A DNA stretch of 64,000 nt from Micromussa lordhowensis (Eukaryota; Cnidaria; Anthozoa; Scleractinia; Lobophylliidae), in assembly GCA_964020085.1 (NCBI GenBank), contig OZ026601.1:35898101-35962100 (forward strand), in the 5' to 3' direction. The notes under the pieces were generated by a model that saw nothing but the letters and a program-made list of their open reading frames with translations, had not been told where the DNA came from and searched no databases. A program made the translations under genes and the position numbers. Positions 23,101-32,522 of the stretch are shown here, one piece after another. Within the stretch, counting starts at the first letter, position 1; the number at the start of each line of letters is the position of its first letter.

Positions 23101-26100
23101 GCCCAAGCACCCGTCACACAGAGCTGGGAGCTCAGTGGAATAATAACAATAATAAACATTGTAATGAAATAAAAGGGGGAGGAGGGAGGGAGAAAACACT
23201 AAAAAACTCCAAAAAACTGAGGACGCCCCAACCACTACACACAGTAAAACTACGACCACATGCAAGGCGCATGCATAAGAGCAACGACAGACCGCTGGCC
23301 CGAAGGGCACGAAAAACTGCTCGCCCCAGGCCTGTATGGTAACGCAAACCCTAGCAAAAAACTAACGCTACAACACGCCACCAAATAACGCTAATAAACG
23401 CCAACGCCATGCTAAACGCCACGCCAACTACAGAGCAAAGCTCCTAGTCGTTAACTAAGTTAAATAAGTATATTTAACCTCATTTTACATTTTGAATTTG
23501 AATTTTGTTTTCTTTTTTTTTCCGTCACAGAATTTTCTAAAACAAATAGAAAGCATGTTCTCTGTGTTTCTACTGAGTTATAGAAACTCTCATGAAAGTT
23601 TGGGAGGACTCAAAAACGCTGTGGAAACACTTCCCTGTCGGCTTGTGTTCCCACAACATTTGTCATTCTCCCAAACCTCCATTCATGATGTTATAACTCA
23701 ATAGAAACATGGCACAACATTTTCTTTTATTTTCTTAAATAAAACAGCTTGTAAAATGCCATTCTTTGGTTTTGCAGCTCATTATCATTTTCCCCAACAT
23801 ATCCAAAAACTCAGCCTGCTTTTCAGCCTTCAGCCCTACTGTGGGTGGGTGGGGCACTCAGATATAAGAAAAGCAAGGAAGTGGAAGGGGTTTCTGGGGT
23901 TTAAAATTTGTAACCTGTATCAGAATGTTAATTTGTCATTACAAAAAGCTTAATGTGCGGGGCCAAACAAAGTGGAACTTTTATGAGCATTCTGGGCACT
24001 TTTTTTTGCGTCTGGTATAATAGCCTTGAATTTTGTTGGCTCTTTTAATTTCGTCTTGCTCACACATCCAACTCAGTAATTCTAAAATTATACAAATTAG
24101 CAATAGACATGTACATGTACCCTTCTTATAATTCTACCCTTTTTAAACTTGTAAATAAAGGTGCTTTTTTGATATATTTTTAATTGTTTTATATAAATAG
24201 GCAATTTCCAAGTTGCCTTTTGCCTCTAATTCAAAACAAGCATTTGTGCAAAACCACTCATACATGTATGGAAATGTGATAATAATAATGTGTTTGTCCT
24301 ACAGGTTCATTTTCACGCAAATCAAACTCATTTTCATATGAAAGGTTTTGCACGAGGACTCATTTGGAAACAGAGGCACAAGGTACCTCAGAAATGGCCT
24401 ATTGTAACACTTGATATTACAAGTGAAATTAACACCTTACTACTTGCAAATAATCTTCAAAGGTCTCTGAATTGAACAGATGGATCTGTCGATGAGAGAA
24501 CCTTGACTTCACTCTTTTTTCAAGCAATTCTACAACATCCTGAAAGCAAAAGAAGTAGCTAACAGTCAAGGAAATGTACATCGCCTTATGTGGGAGTGGA
24601 ACACAATGTTCCCAAGTTGTGTGAGTTTTAAATCAGCTCTTACACATTTTATTTCAAAATAAATCTCTAAAATAATGATGTATATGTTTCACTAGGTGTA
24701 GATTATACCCAAGTTAGTTACTCTAGAGCTGAGGCCTTCCAAGGGGTAAAAGCGACAAGTGACATGACCCTGAAAACCAGTGACATAGGAATTTCTAATC
24801 AGCTACAAGCGAATCGAATGCGCCGCTAAAATTTGACAGTGACACAAGAAGCACCTAGAAAAGACAGTGACATTGACCCTTTTGGACTTTTTGCCTATTT
24901 AGAAATTGCATTCTACTGTATTGTATTTGTAAAGTCTGTACACTTAATGTGTGCTTATCAAATTCCAGTGAATAATCTCTAACAAATCAACCTTGTAGCG
25001 ATAGCGACATTTGACCTCATGCAACAAAATGACAGCGACATCCTTTTATATACCCAGAGTCTTACCAGCCTGCAAGTGAGTCCAATAACACATAGTGGTG
25101 TCTGGGCTGACTGTGACACATCAAATAAATTGTACAACAATGACTGGTTCTTGTGGTTGGTAAACAGATCAAACTCATCCAGAATGAACAGGATTGACTG
25201 ACTTTCCTGTCCACCTAAAGATGTAATAAAAATAATTTATCAGGGTTTTGAAGAGCTGGATAGAGGACCTGGAACAAGGTGTATATTACAGCAGCTGACA
25301 GAGCTGGTTTGTAGGCAGAGTGAAGAGGCCTTCAGTGCCACTTGGTTTAAAGAAGATAGGTGACCGCGAGGTAATCTGAGGCTTTGGTATCTTTTTAGTA
25401 CAAAAGCAACTTGCACTATACAAGTTGTACAAAATTTAACAAAGTGTGAAAATTAATCTCAACATGAATGTTGATTAAGATGATTATTATTCTATGTCTT
25501 GGAATACATGTATGTGGTATTGTTTTTTTTTTTCAAGGGGGTGTGGTAACGAATCCTGCAGTCTCGTTGGTTTTTAGCGTGATCTGGATTTTCTTATCTC
25601 TGATCACTGTCACGGTAATGTAAGCAATGTGTGTATGGAATTTAAGGTCAAATTATATTTATTAAAGTCATTGGAGAGAGAGAGGCTTAGGGTCAGTCTG
25701 TATACTGGTAATGAAAAACTTGAAAGAGGGCCAGTTCTACCCCTGCCATAGGCCTCGGGCAGTATTTTCAAGGCCTTGGCTGGCCACAGTTTCTCACTGT
25801 ACGGACCTCCAAGCCAGTAATTACTTCACAGTCACATTCTCCTTACAGACAGAAACCTCCATATTACAAACAGTTCACTTAGATCTAAAGTAACCACAAT
25901 TAATACCACCTTTACCTCATGTGGACATCTCCACAATATAGTACTATGTTCTGATCCTTTGGTTAATAATTATAAATTTACTGTAATTTTAATTTGTAAT
26001 GTTAAAACTTTTAAGAGTGTCCTTAATTACATGTAGCTGTGCAACTTAACTACAACAACACTGAAATAATTAAAGTTCGTTCTCCAATGTTTAGACTAGT

Positions 26101-29100
26101 GTTTATATCAAAGGAGTTTGACTGTCAAGGCTGTGGTCTAAGAAAAATTACAAGGAGCCCAAAGGTTCCTGATCATGAAATCCTGGCTGCCCAGCATTTA
26201 TTATAAGCTTATATGAAAAAAGTCAGTTTTTCCAGTCAGCCAAAGGTAGATGTTAGTTGCCTGGAGCCCACTTCTACAGCCCTGAACTGTATTCAAAATT
26301 CTGAAGAAAAATAATAACTGCAAAAAACTTATCAGATATTGAAAATTTGCCAACTTCTTGGACAGCTTTTCGTAGTTATCTAGGGTGGATCTAGGGACTT
26401 TGTGGGGTGGAGGGTTCAGGGAGTTTGGTTGAGCCACCTAAATTTAAAAAAAAATGAGACCTTATGACACATTGATTTGGCCTCAGAAAGCTGGAAATCC
26501 CATTTCCAAGGGGCTCAATTTTAAAATATTTTCCAAGGAAGGATGCCTCTTGACCCCCCTAAAGCCAAATAGGGGACCCTGGCCGGTATCTCAAAGCCCC
26601 TTCTGTAAAATCCTACATCCGCCCCCATGTACATAATTACTCACCACTCCTGAGGGAATCAAGTAAAAAGGCAAGGTTTTCAGCAAAAGAACCCTGAAAA
26701 ATAAATGTAAAACAACTCTAAATGGTTGATTATCTCACTCTCAGATTGAGCTTTTTCCATTTGAGCTTATTTATTAAAACAATAGCAAATATACAAACAA
26801 ATAATCAAGTGAATAAATAAATAACTAACAAGATAAATGTCACACTTATCCCGGTTTCTGTAACATAAAGAGACTAAGGGTACTCCTACTCCCCCCTGGA
26901 TGGGATGCTAGTCCATTGCAGGGTTACCCACAGCATTACAGTAGGTTCGCTGGTACTCATTTATACATCTGGGTGGAGAGAGGTACTGTAAGACTGATTC
27001 AACGTAGGGAAAATTAATGACAATTGATACTCACAAATACTTTGTCTCCTACTGTGTTTTCTAGCTGAAGTTGCCTTGTTATTTCTAATAAGGCTGACCT
27101 GTCATCTGTTTGAACTAGACCTGTTAATAACAATTAGAGAGTATTTCTGTAACTTTAACTAACACCTGTCTGCTACAGTATTGTAATTTAATGTTATACA
27201 GTTAACCTCCCATAAGCAACCACCCAAAATGTCAATACTTGGTGGTCGCTTATGGTAGGTTGTCGCTTACAAGAGCTTAGACCATCTTGGGCCAAACTTT
27301 TTCCTCATTAGCATATGGTAACTATAGAGACTTGTTTTAATGTTTCATTAATGTCAAAGGTCAATTTTTATAAAAAAATCTGATACTTTACATTGACAAA
27401 ATTTCCGTCTCTTGCATTATCCAGGAATGCGATTATAATGTTACAACACCTTCTTATCCAATTTCTGCTCTATCCTCTGTTAATGGTTGCTTACAAGAGG
27501 TTAAAAACAACAGAAAATTTCAAACTTTTAACTCTGACAGTGGTTGCAGTCGCTTACGAGTTGTGGTTGCTTACAAGAAGTTCGAAATATAGTGATTTGA
27601 CTTAGAAACTTTTGGTATCTTGGAACACTGGCCGCTGAGAGGAGGTGTTCGTTTACGAGAGATGGTCACAATTGGAGGTTCGACTGTGTACTCTATTCTT
27701 ATATATTTTACAAAACCATGAGATAATAAACCACATAAAATTGTTCAATATAATTTTTAATTTGTTGTTCTACTTTTATTTTATTTCTATTTTTTGAAAT
27801 GATGAATCAAAGTGAAGTTCAAGTGAATTACTTCACTATGAATATTTACTTACCATTTAAATGTACTTCCAACATGTTTTGCCTCACTCCTTTTGTTTTA
27901 GATAATTCTTCAAGAATAGTTTTAATGAGCTGCAAGAAAACAAACTTGCAAACTAAAAAATAGAAAACCACTAAAGTTGAAATAATTGAGACAAACAGTG
28001 ATATTCCACATGCAAACCAATGATTAAATTGTTATACAGTGAAACCTGTATTAAGCGGACACCCTCTATTAAGTGGACACCAGCTTGAGTCCCTAAATTT
28101 TCTTCCTATATTTACTGTAAAATGAACCTGCGTTCAACGGAAACCTCTGTTAAGTGGATGCGGACACCATTTTGTTGCACAAAACCTGCAATAAGTGGAC
28201 ACTTCAAGGGCTTTTTACTTCTAAAAGCTCAACTCAGACACCGTTAACATTGTTCAGCGATGGGCTTTTAAAGCTAAGTAGATTATTCCAGATTGATGCA
28301 TTGACTGTCTGGACATTATGCTATGAGCAGTCTTTGATCTTACACTGTGTTACAAAAGAGTTAATAATTAACTATTATTGCTGAACCTGTTTGGAGCGGA
28401 CACTAGTGAGGGCCCCAACGATGTCCACTTAATACAGGTTTCACTGTAAAATGTGACTGGTGGTGTTCTCATAAAAATGAAAGGCTTCCCTTTTTGAAAT
28501 AAATTATGGTTGATTTTTGTTGCCTTTGTATTGTCTGTACATGTAACTCTGAGGTTCACTATAAAGTTATCCTTGAAAGCTTTCCAAAATGGTTACATGT
28601 ATTTCCTCATCTATTTTAGTCATTAAGAACCCTTTACGGTAACTGCTTGAAAAGGTATGTCTGGCCTATACTACATTTGAGCTTAAGCCGATTGATAATT
28701 AAAGAACGTTGTTCATTCAAGTGCAATCTCATCTCCAAGTAATGGCACATAAAACATCCTTATATTATTGGTATTGAGACTATAAATTTATTATTAAAAA
28801 AGAACAAGAGATGTTTTTATTGAGTCACACTGGTTGAATATATCACTGATTCAATTTTAGAGTTCTTTCGGTTCTTGAACTGACTTTTCCTTGGATAATA
28901 GGAATCTGAAAGGAATCTGAAATAAAATAAAATGTATGAAGCTTAACTGGAAATTCCAGAGGGGTTAGGGGTAAGGTCTTGGAAAAAATCTCTTCCCTGG
29001 GGGGAGGTATGGATATTTTCTGGAACTACACAATTAACAGAACTCTACTGAGACAAAATGTAGCACAATTTGTTTTGTGGCAAAAAACATACCAGGGATT

Positions 29101-30365
29101 TTCCACTTCCTCTAGGACCAATCAGCAAGACAGAATTGCTTTCTCCATATTGTGCACATCTTTTGATAAGATCCAGCAACTCCCTGTTGATAAAAATGGG
29201 TGGAAGTCATTAAGTTCTCTTGGTTTCTTTAGACTAACTTTAAAATTTTCACTGTAGTTGAGTAATTTAATTGCTTTACTAATGACAAAATTCTGCAGTT
29301 TTGTTTGTTACGCTGTTAACCTTGGACAAATTCTGCTCAGAAATTGGCCAAATATGCCAGTGTAGGACACTTGCAGACTACAGACTACATTGATCATTTA
29401 GGCTCAAATAGCGCTCTGGTTTATAGCCTGCATACATGTATATCACTCAGTTAGTAATGAAAATGGGAATGCAATTATTTAAAAAGTCTGCAGTCTGCAA
29501 ATGTCATACAAACATGACTTTTAGCACTTTTTGTAAGGGCTGGACTTGAAATACAGTCTAACCTCCACCAACGGACACCAATCTACAACGGCCACCACAC
29601 CACAACAGCTAGCCACTTTTTTAAGTCCCAGTGGATCAGGCCCATACATTCAGTCTTATTTCAACCTCTTTACAATGGCCAGATCTGGCCACCACTCCAC
29701 AAAAGCAATGGCTCCAAAAACGCATCCCACATGTAACTGCCAAAATAACCTTCCGACAATGGCGGGCTTATCAATGGCGGGCTTATCAATGACTGACAAA
29801 TGGTGACATACAAAACCCAATTTTTTTAATGATGCAACTTGATCCATTCCACCTGCGGTTGGTCTCTTTTTCTGTTTGGTATATTTTCATTGCATTACTA
29901 TACAGTAATGCTATAATGAGCAGTTTTTTAAATAAAAATGTTGCACTCCGAAAAAAGAATAGGTGTAATATTACACCCCTAACCCCCATTACGGCCACCT
30001 TTCTACAACGGCCACGCTACTCTGTCCCCATGGCCAAGGTGGCTGTTGTGAAGAGGTTGGCTGTACTTACAACATAGCTTCATCATTACTACCATACATT
30101 TGTCCTTAGATGTAATAAGTTTCAGCGCGAAAGCTCAAGATTGTAATCGTTTGCGAGATTTTTATGCTCAAAGCGAACACATTGGGAGCTGCTCGTATAA
30201 AGCTTTTATCTAGCACACAAACCTCTTCTGCTCGTCCAAACCATGCAGTTCCACGGGAATGTCTCCATGAAAAATTCTCCCTCGCAGCACACTTTGCACC
30301 TCAAAAATTAATTGAGGATTGGGAGTATAAGTATGCCTCTTGGACTGCGCTTTTAATTTTTTCAT
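17122..30365 (-). CDS. ORC4: Origin recognition complex subunit 4
   Basis: Thirteen coding exons on the minus strand, in gene order: 30365-30223, 29183-29093, 27929-27854, 27120-27035, 26693-26645, 25214-25066, 24539-24436, 22070-22001, 21732-21646, 20504-20396, 19604-19509, 18901-18834, 17304-17122 (stop TGA). All borders are GT-AG with matching phases. The product is 436 aa, the same length as human ORC4. Recognisable parts are [16 protein letters not shown] (N-terminus), Walker [29 protein letters not shown], Walker [24 protein letters not shown], and the C-terminal winged-helix part with [13 protein letters not shown] and [12 protein letters not shown]. Known role: AAA+ subunit of the nuclear complex that binds replication origins and loads MCM2-7. 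The ATG at 30365 is preceded directly by an in-frame TAA, which fixes the start. The 5' UTR probably continues from 30378 to an exon ending at 32128. Confidence 0.94.
17708..18335. mobile_element. TTAA-flanked MITE, AGATGATTTCC family, with SINE inserted
   Basis: Ends read TTAA-AGATGATTTCCAGTC and GACTGGAAATCATCT-TTAA. A second copy lies at 22368-22823. TTAA on both sides suggests piggyBac-type mobilisation. This copy is interrupted by a SINE at 17812-18076; it lies in the last ORC4 intron region, between exons 12 and 13 of the coding order. Confidence 0.75.
17812..18076 (+). mobile_element. tRNA-derived SINE (copy 1)
   Basis: 265 bp absent from the sister MITE at 22555/22556. It has a Pol III B-box-like GGTTCGAGCCC near its start, a central part with GGCAAGACACT and CTCTCCACCCAGGTGTATAA, and an end near TGCAGACTTAAC. 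The central part resembles the conserved core of animal-wide MetaSINE-type elements; that match is from memory. The 5' end lacks the A box. Confidence 0.8.
19196..19392 (+). mobile_element. tRNA-derived SINE, second family
   Basis: It has a tRNA-like head with B-box GGTTCGACTCC at 19247-19257, followed by TTGTTGTTGGTTCTAG and a tail rich in CCAAATTCCAATTC. This differs from the 17812/56209 family. Intronic in ORC4. Confidence 0.65.
19664..20061. mobile_element. CAGT-ended MITE (Tc1/mariner-pogo-like), copy 1
   Basis: Starts CAGTCGAACCTCCACTTTCC and ends AGAGATTTGACTG. It contains repeated CTCTCCACAA phrases. Related elements with CAGT...ACTG ends are at 27199, 28037, 29554 and 50435. Confidence 0.65.
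20593..20730. repeat. Diverged repeat with CTACCCT/CAGACC phrases (copy 2)
   Basis: Begins CCCGGGGGAGTGGTACTCCC and carries CTTACCCTATTGAT and CTGTTTCAGACC, as in the copy at 15590-15945. Intronic in ORC4. Confidence 0.5.
22368..22823. mobile_element. TTAA-flanked MITE, AGATGATTTCC family (empty copy)
   Basis: Flanked by TTAA at 22364-22367 and 22824-22827. The body matches the copy at 17708-18335 (for example ATGAAGTAAATTCAAAG and TTTGCAGCTGT) but lacks the SINE. It carries extra sequence near its left end. Confidence 0.72.
22970..23420. other. C/A-rich, T-poor segment of unusual composition
   Basis: About 450 bp with far more C, and in places more G, than the surrounding intron. One strand is strongly C/A-biased (runs such as CCAAACCCAGCCCCAGCC and later many AACGC phrases). 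Frames are open on both strands because stops are rare, but no protein family is recognisable. Probably part of a mobile element of unknown type. Confidence 0.5.
23570..23704. mobile_element. Foldback MITE with CTACTGAGTTATA termini
   Basis: CTACTGAGTTATA at the left pairs with TATAACTCAATAG at the right, and CATGAAAGTTTGGGAGGA pairs with the TCTCCCAAACCTCCATTCATG side. It is a 135-bp palindrome in an ORC4 intron. Confidence 0.75.
24195..24404. mobile_element. Foldback MITE, CAAATAGGCCATTTCC family (copy 2)
   Basis: Ends AAATAGGCAATTTCC and GAAATGGCCTATTG match the ends of 9805-9980. Its inner CAAATCAAACTCATTTTCAT also matches phrases of that element. Confidence 0.7.
24436..24539 (-). CDS. 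ORC4: ORC4 exon with overlapping donor choices
   Basis: Encodes [20 protein letters not shown] and continues to [10 protein letters not shown]. The reading frame requires the donor AG|GTGTTA at 24435. A stronger-looking GTAAGG sits 5 nt earlier on the transcript but would shift the frame. With the GTGTTA donor the join reads LQVVRSVLTLP, the same length as the human segment. Confidence 0.8.
25066..25214 (-). CDS. ORC4: ORC4 exon with Walker B
   Basis: Encodes [20 protein letters not shown] (hydrophobic strand plus the DE pair, Walker B) and the [17 protein letters not shown] segment near the sensor region of the AAA+ fold. Both borders are canonical. Confidence 0.93.
26845..26992 (-). mobile_element. 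tRNA-derived SINE, truncated, reverse orientation
   Basis: Reverse complement contains CTCTCCACCCAGATGTATAA, TGGACTAGCATCCCATCC and AACCGGGATAAG, the 3' part of the SINE family seen at 17812 and 56209. The tRNA-related head is missing. Confidence 0.75.
27199..27686. mobile_element. CAGT-ended MITE (Tc1/mariner-pogo-like), copy 2
   Basis: Begins TA-CAGTTAACCTCC and ends GGAGGTTCGACTG. The inside repeats GGTTGCTTACAAGAGG-type phrases. Intronic in ORC4. Confidence 0.72.
28037..28446. mobile_element. CAGT-ended MITE with perfect 19-bp TIRs and TA target duplication
   Basis: CAGTGAAACCTGTATTAAG at the left is the exact inverse of CTTAATACAGGTTTCACTG at the right. TA flanks both ends (28035-28036 and 28447-28448). 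The TA duplication fits the Tc1/mariner-pogo group. It is non-coding and intronic in ORC4. Confidence 0.85.
29093..29183 (-). CDS. ORC4: ORC4 exon with Walker A
   Basis: Begins after TTATCAACAG and completes the Arg codon split from the previous exon. It encodes [20 protein letters not shown] followed by [10 protein letters not shown]. The P-loop GPRGSGKS is intact, so ATP binding is expected. It ends CTG|GTATGT in phase 0. Confidence 0.93.
29554..30063. mobile_element. CAGT-ended MITE (Tc1/mariner-pogo-like), copy 4
   Basis: TA-CAGTCTAACCTCCACC at the left and AAGAGGTTGGCTG-TA at the right. Repeated ACAACGGCCAC phrases lie inside. It fills most of the intron between the first two ORC4 coding exons. 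Confidence 0.78.
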
Positions 30366-30378
30366 TTATACGGCTGAC
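30223..30378 (-). CDS. ORC4: ORC4 first coding exon
   Basis: After the acceptor TTCTTAACAG (exon begins 30378), 13 nt precede the ATG at 30365-30363. It encodes [20 protein letters not shown] and continues through the conserved [11 protein letters not shown]. It ends AAGAG|GTTTGT in phase 2. The acceptor and 5' leader are inferred from sequence. Confidence 0.82.
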
Positions 30379-30847
30379 CTGTTAAGAAAGCATATCGAAA
30401 TTTACACTCCCACAATCAAATCTTCCGCCATTTTTGACTGCATACAAATATCTACTATAGTCTATGACTGTTACAAAAAGTATTAACTTCCCTTTTGAGG
30501 TACACCGCTGGTAAATGAGACTGTAATGGTTGTTGGGTTGGTTGTTGTGTTTTGTGTGGCTGCGGGCTTGGCTGCGGTTTTTGTCACTACTGTCCTATAT
30601 TGGGTGTGTAAGTAAAAGACGGTCCGTGACTTTTCGGAAGCTTTCGGAATTTTTACTTTGACCAAAGAGTAACCGAGCATAATTATTAAGTGCATGTAGA
30701 CCAGAGGCCAAAAGTTACTGCAATGTGATTCAGGGAGGGGTAGTGGAAGCGAAGATAGGGAGTGATCTTCGACGTGATCTTCGAGCAGGCTAGATTATAA
30801 CTTCTTTGGTGATTGGTTGATCTTTCAAGGAGGTTTCGCAAGAGATG

Positions 30848-31046
30848 ACTTAGGGTGCGTTCCTTTGGGGTGATCTAGATCAGAATCAGTGATCCAAGAA
30901 CTGTCTGGGATGGATCTTAGTGCATCAAAGGAACCGATGAATCCGTGACCAGAGTGGATTCATCGGTTCCTTTGATGCACCATGATCCAGACAGATCTTG
31001 GATCACTGATCCTGATCCAGATCACCCCAAAGGAACGCACCCCAAG
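30848..31046. mobile_element. Foldback MITE with GGGTGCGTTCCTTT arms
   Basis: AGGGTGCGTTCCTTTGGGG at the left pairs with CCCCAAAGGAACGCACCC at the right. Pairing continues inward through GATCAGTGATCC and CATCAAAGGAACCGATGAAT, giving a hairpin of about 200 bp. It lies upstream of the ORC4 ATG, within the likely 5' intron. Confidence 0.85.
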
Positions 31047-31059
31047 TAACAGATTGCTG

Positions 31060-31220
31060 GCCCCAGTTGATCAAAGGGTGGATGACGCTATCCTATCCAC
31101 TTAGCCTGCGTGGCAGGCGCTAGAAAAGGGAAGGGAGTTCGGGCGCGCGCGCGGCGAGATGCGTAAATGCGTTATCCCGGCACCGGATAGAGATTGATTT
31201 ATCCGGTGGATACATGTAGT
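31060..31220. mobile_element. MITE, CTATCCA family (copy 2, reverse)
   Basis: GGCCCCAGTTGATC and GGATGACGCTATCC are inverted copies of the right end of 2450-2590. The far side has ATTTATCCGGTGGATA. An unrelated GC-rich stretch sits between the two parts. Confidence 0.5.
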
Positions 31221-32127
31221 GTTCTCTACCCTCTGAACAGTTGTCGCCTGGCACCCCTCTTAACCTGGAAGAGGGCAGTTTCCCCTGCTTCGTCGATTTT
31301 TTTTGCTCTCGCTCCACTGAATTTACGCGCGGCCAGAATGTGGAAAAGGGAACGCTTGTTAAGCAGGCTACCTGACCCCCAAAAAAGCTATGCGTAAAAA
31401 AGAAATAAGATTAAAAAACCTTCTTCTAGCTTTCGTGCTAGACAATTTTTCGCGGACCCTCGGGACCCTCTTGGGACAATGAGAAGACACAGAAAAATCC
31501 TGCGAAATTTTGAAGTTTGGGCGGAGGGTCAGTTTTGCAGCTGCTCAGGCTGAAGTCACGCATCACCCCCTCCCAGTGGGGACGAGAAGATTTGCGTGAC
31601 TTCGTCCAGAGCGGCTGGGAGACTAGTCCGGATCCTGATCGTAATACTATCCTCGTCATCAGTCACAAAGGGTTTTTGATAACACCACACAAGCGCATTT
31701 GTCTTGAGAAATTTAACGTGGACGACTGGCCTGGAAGTGAATAGGCATTGAAATCCTATGTGCAAAGAAGTTACAGAAAACAAGAGTGCTAAGCCCACGT
31801 GTCTTCATAAGATTGTATTCGTGCTTTAAAAAAATTCTTATAAGAAAAAAAACCGGAGTTTTAGCAGCTATGCAAAGCCATTTTTAGGAGTTTTGAAAAA
31901 CGAACCCATTTAATCCCCAGGCATTATTGTCAGTCGCATCGGAAGCTATCACGCGCTCGGTGGACACTTCGTAACAACTGTCACACATTCTCGTCTTGCT
32001 TAGTCTGCGAAGCAGGCCATATTTTCCCAGTTTTTTTTCCTTGCCTGGCAAACGAAAACAAAGTAACACGTTTGAAACTGTGTGTTAAATAAATTCAATT
32101 TTAAGGTTACTGCCATGAATAACGTAC

Positions 32128-32452
32128 CTTTATCCATTTTTCTTCGGCAAGGCCGAAATGCGCTGCGGGATTCAAGAGATCAAAGGACCCCAGTATTGAG
32201 AAGAGAAAAGGCAGTCTAGTCTGATCTGGCGTCTCAGATACAATAGAGGCGGTGTCAGTTTGCAGGGTCTCGAATATCTCTGATCACCAGTCAGCCAAAG
32301 GCTTGAAAGCCAACCGCGCCTCAAGCTCTACTGGCGGTCGCTTCCACCATTTTCGTCTTGTAGCTTGCTTGTGTTAGGTCTCTTTGATTGGTGTGTGGTG
32401 CTAGCAAGCATTCTGCGCCAGCAAGGACCGCCTCAGAGCGTTTTCTGCCAAG
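32128..32452. promoter_or_regulatory. Shared upstream region of ORC4 and the collagen gene
   Basis: On the minus strand a plausible ORC4 leader exon ends at 32128 (ATGGATAAAG|GTACGT). On the plus strand the collagen ATG is at 32453. The two divergent genes are thus separated by at most about 325 bp including both leaders. ATTGG at 32387-32391 may be a CCAAT box. Transcription start sites are not determined. Confidence 0.5.
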
Positions 32453-32522
32453 ATGTTTTCCTCCGCAGCGGTTTGGACGCTTCTAACTGCAGTCTCATTA
32501 TTTATTCTCGTACAAGGACAAG
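32453..32522 (+). CDS. Collagen exon 1: signal peptide
   Basis: [20 protein letters not shown] is followed by QGQ and the phase-1 donor CAAG|GTAAGT. The hydrophobic core and small residues near the end fit a secretory signal peptide cleaved around QG. The first intron is 4.6 kb. Confidence 0.85.

Noticed and set aside
22837..23342. Overlapping open frames on both strands
   Set aside because: They follow from the strand-biased, stop-poor composition; no family motif, splice logic or start context supports them.
30164..30385. 73-codon frame on the plus strand
   Set aside because: Antisense shadow of the first ORC4 coding exon.
32135..32137. ATG at 32137 (minus strand) as the ORC4 start
   Set aside because: After the predicted splice to 30378 this frame stops after eight codons; the conserved N-terminus requires the ATG at 30365.
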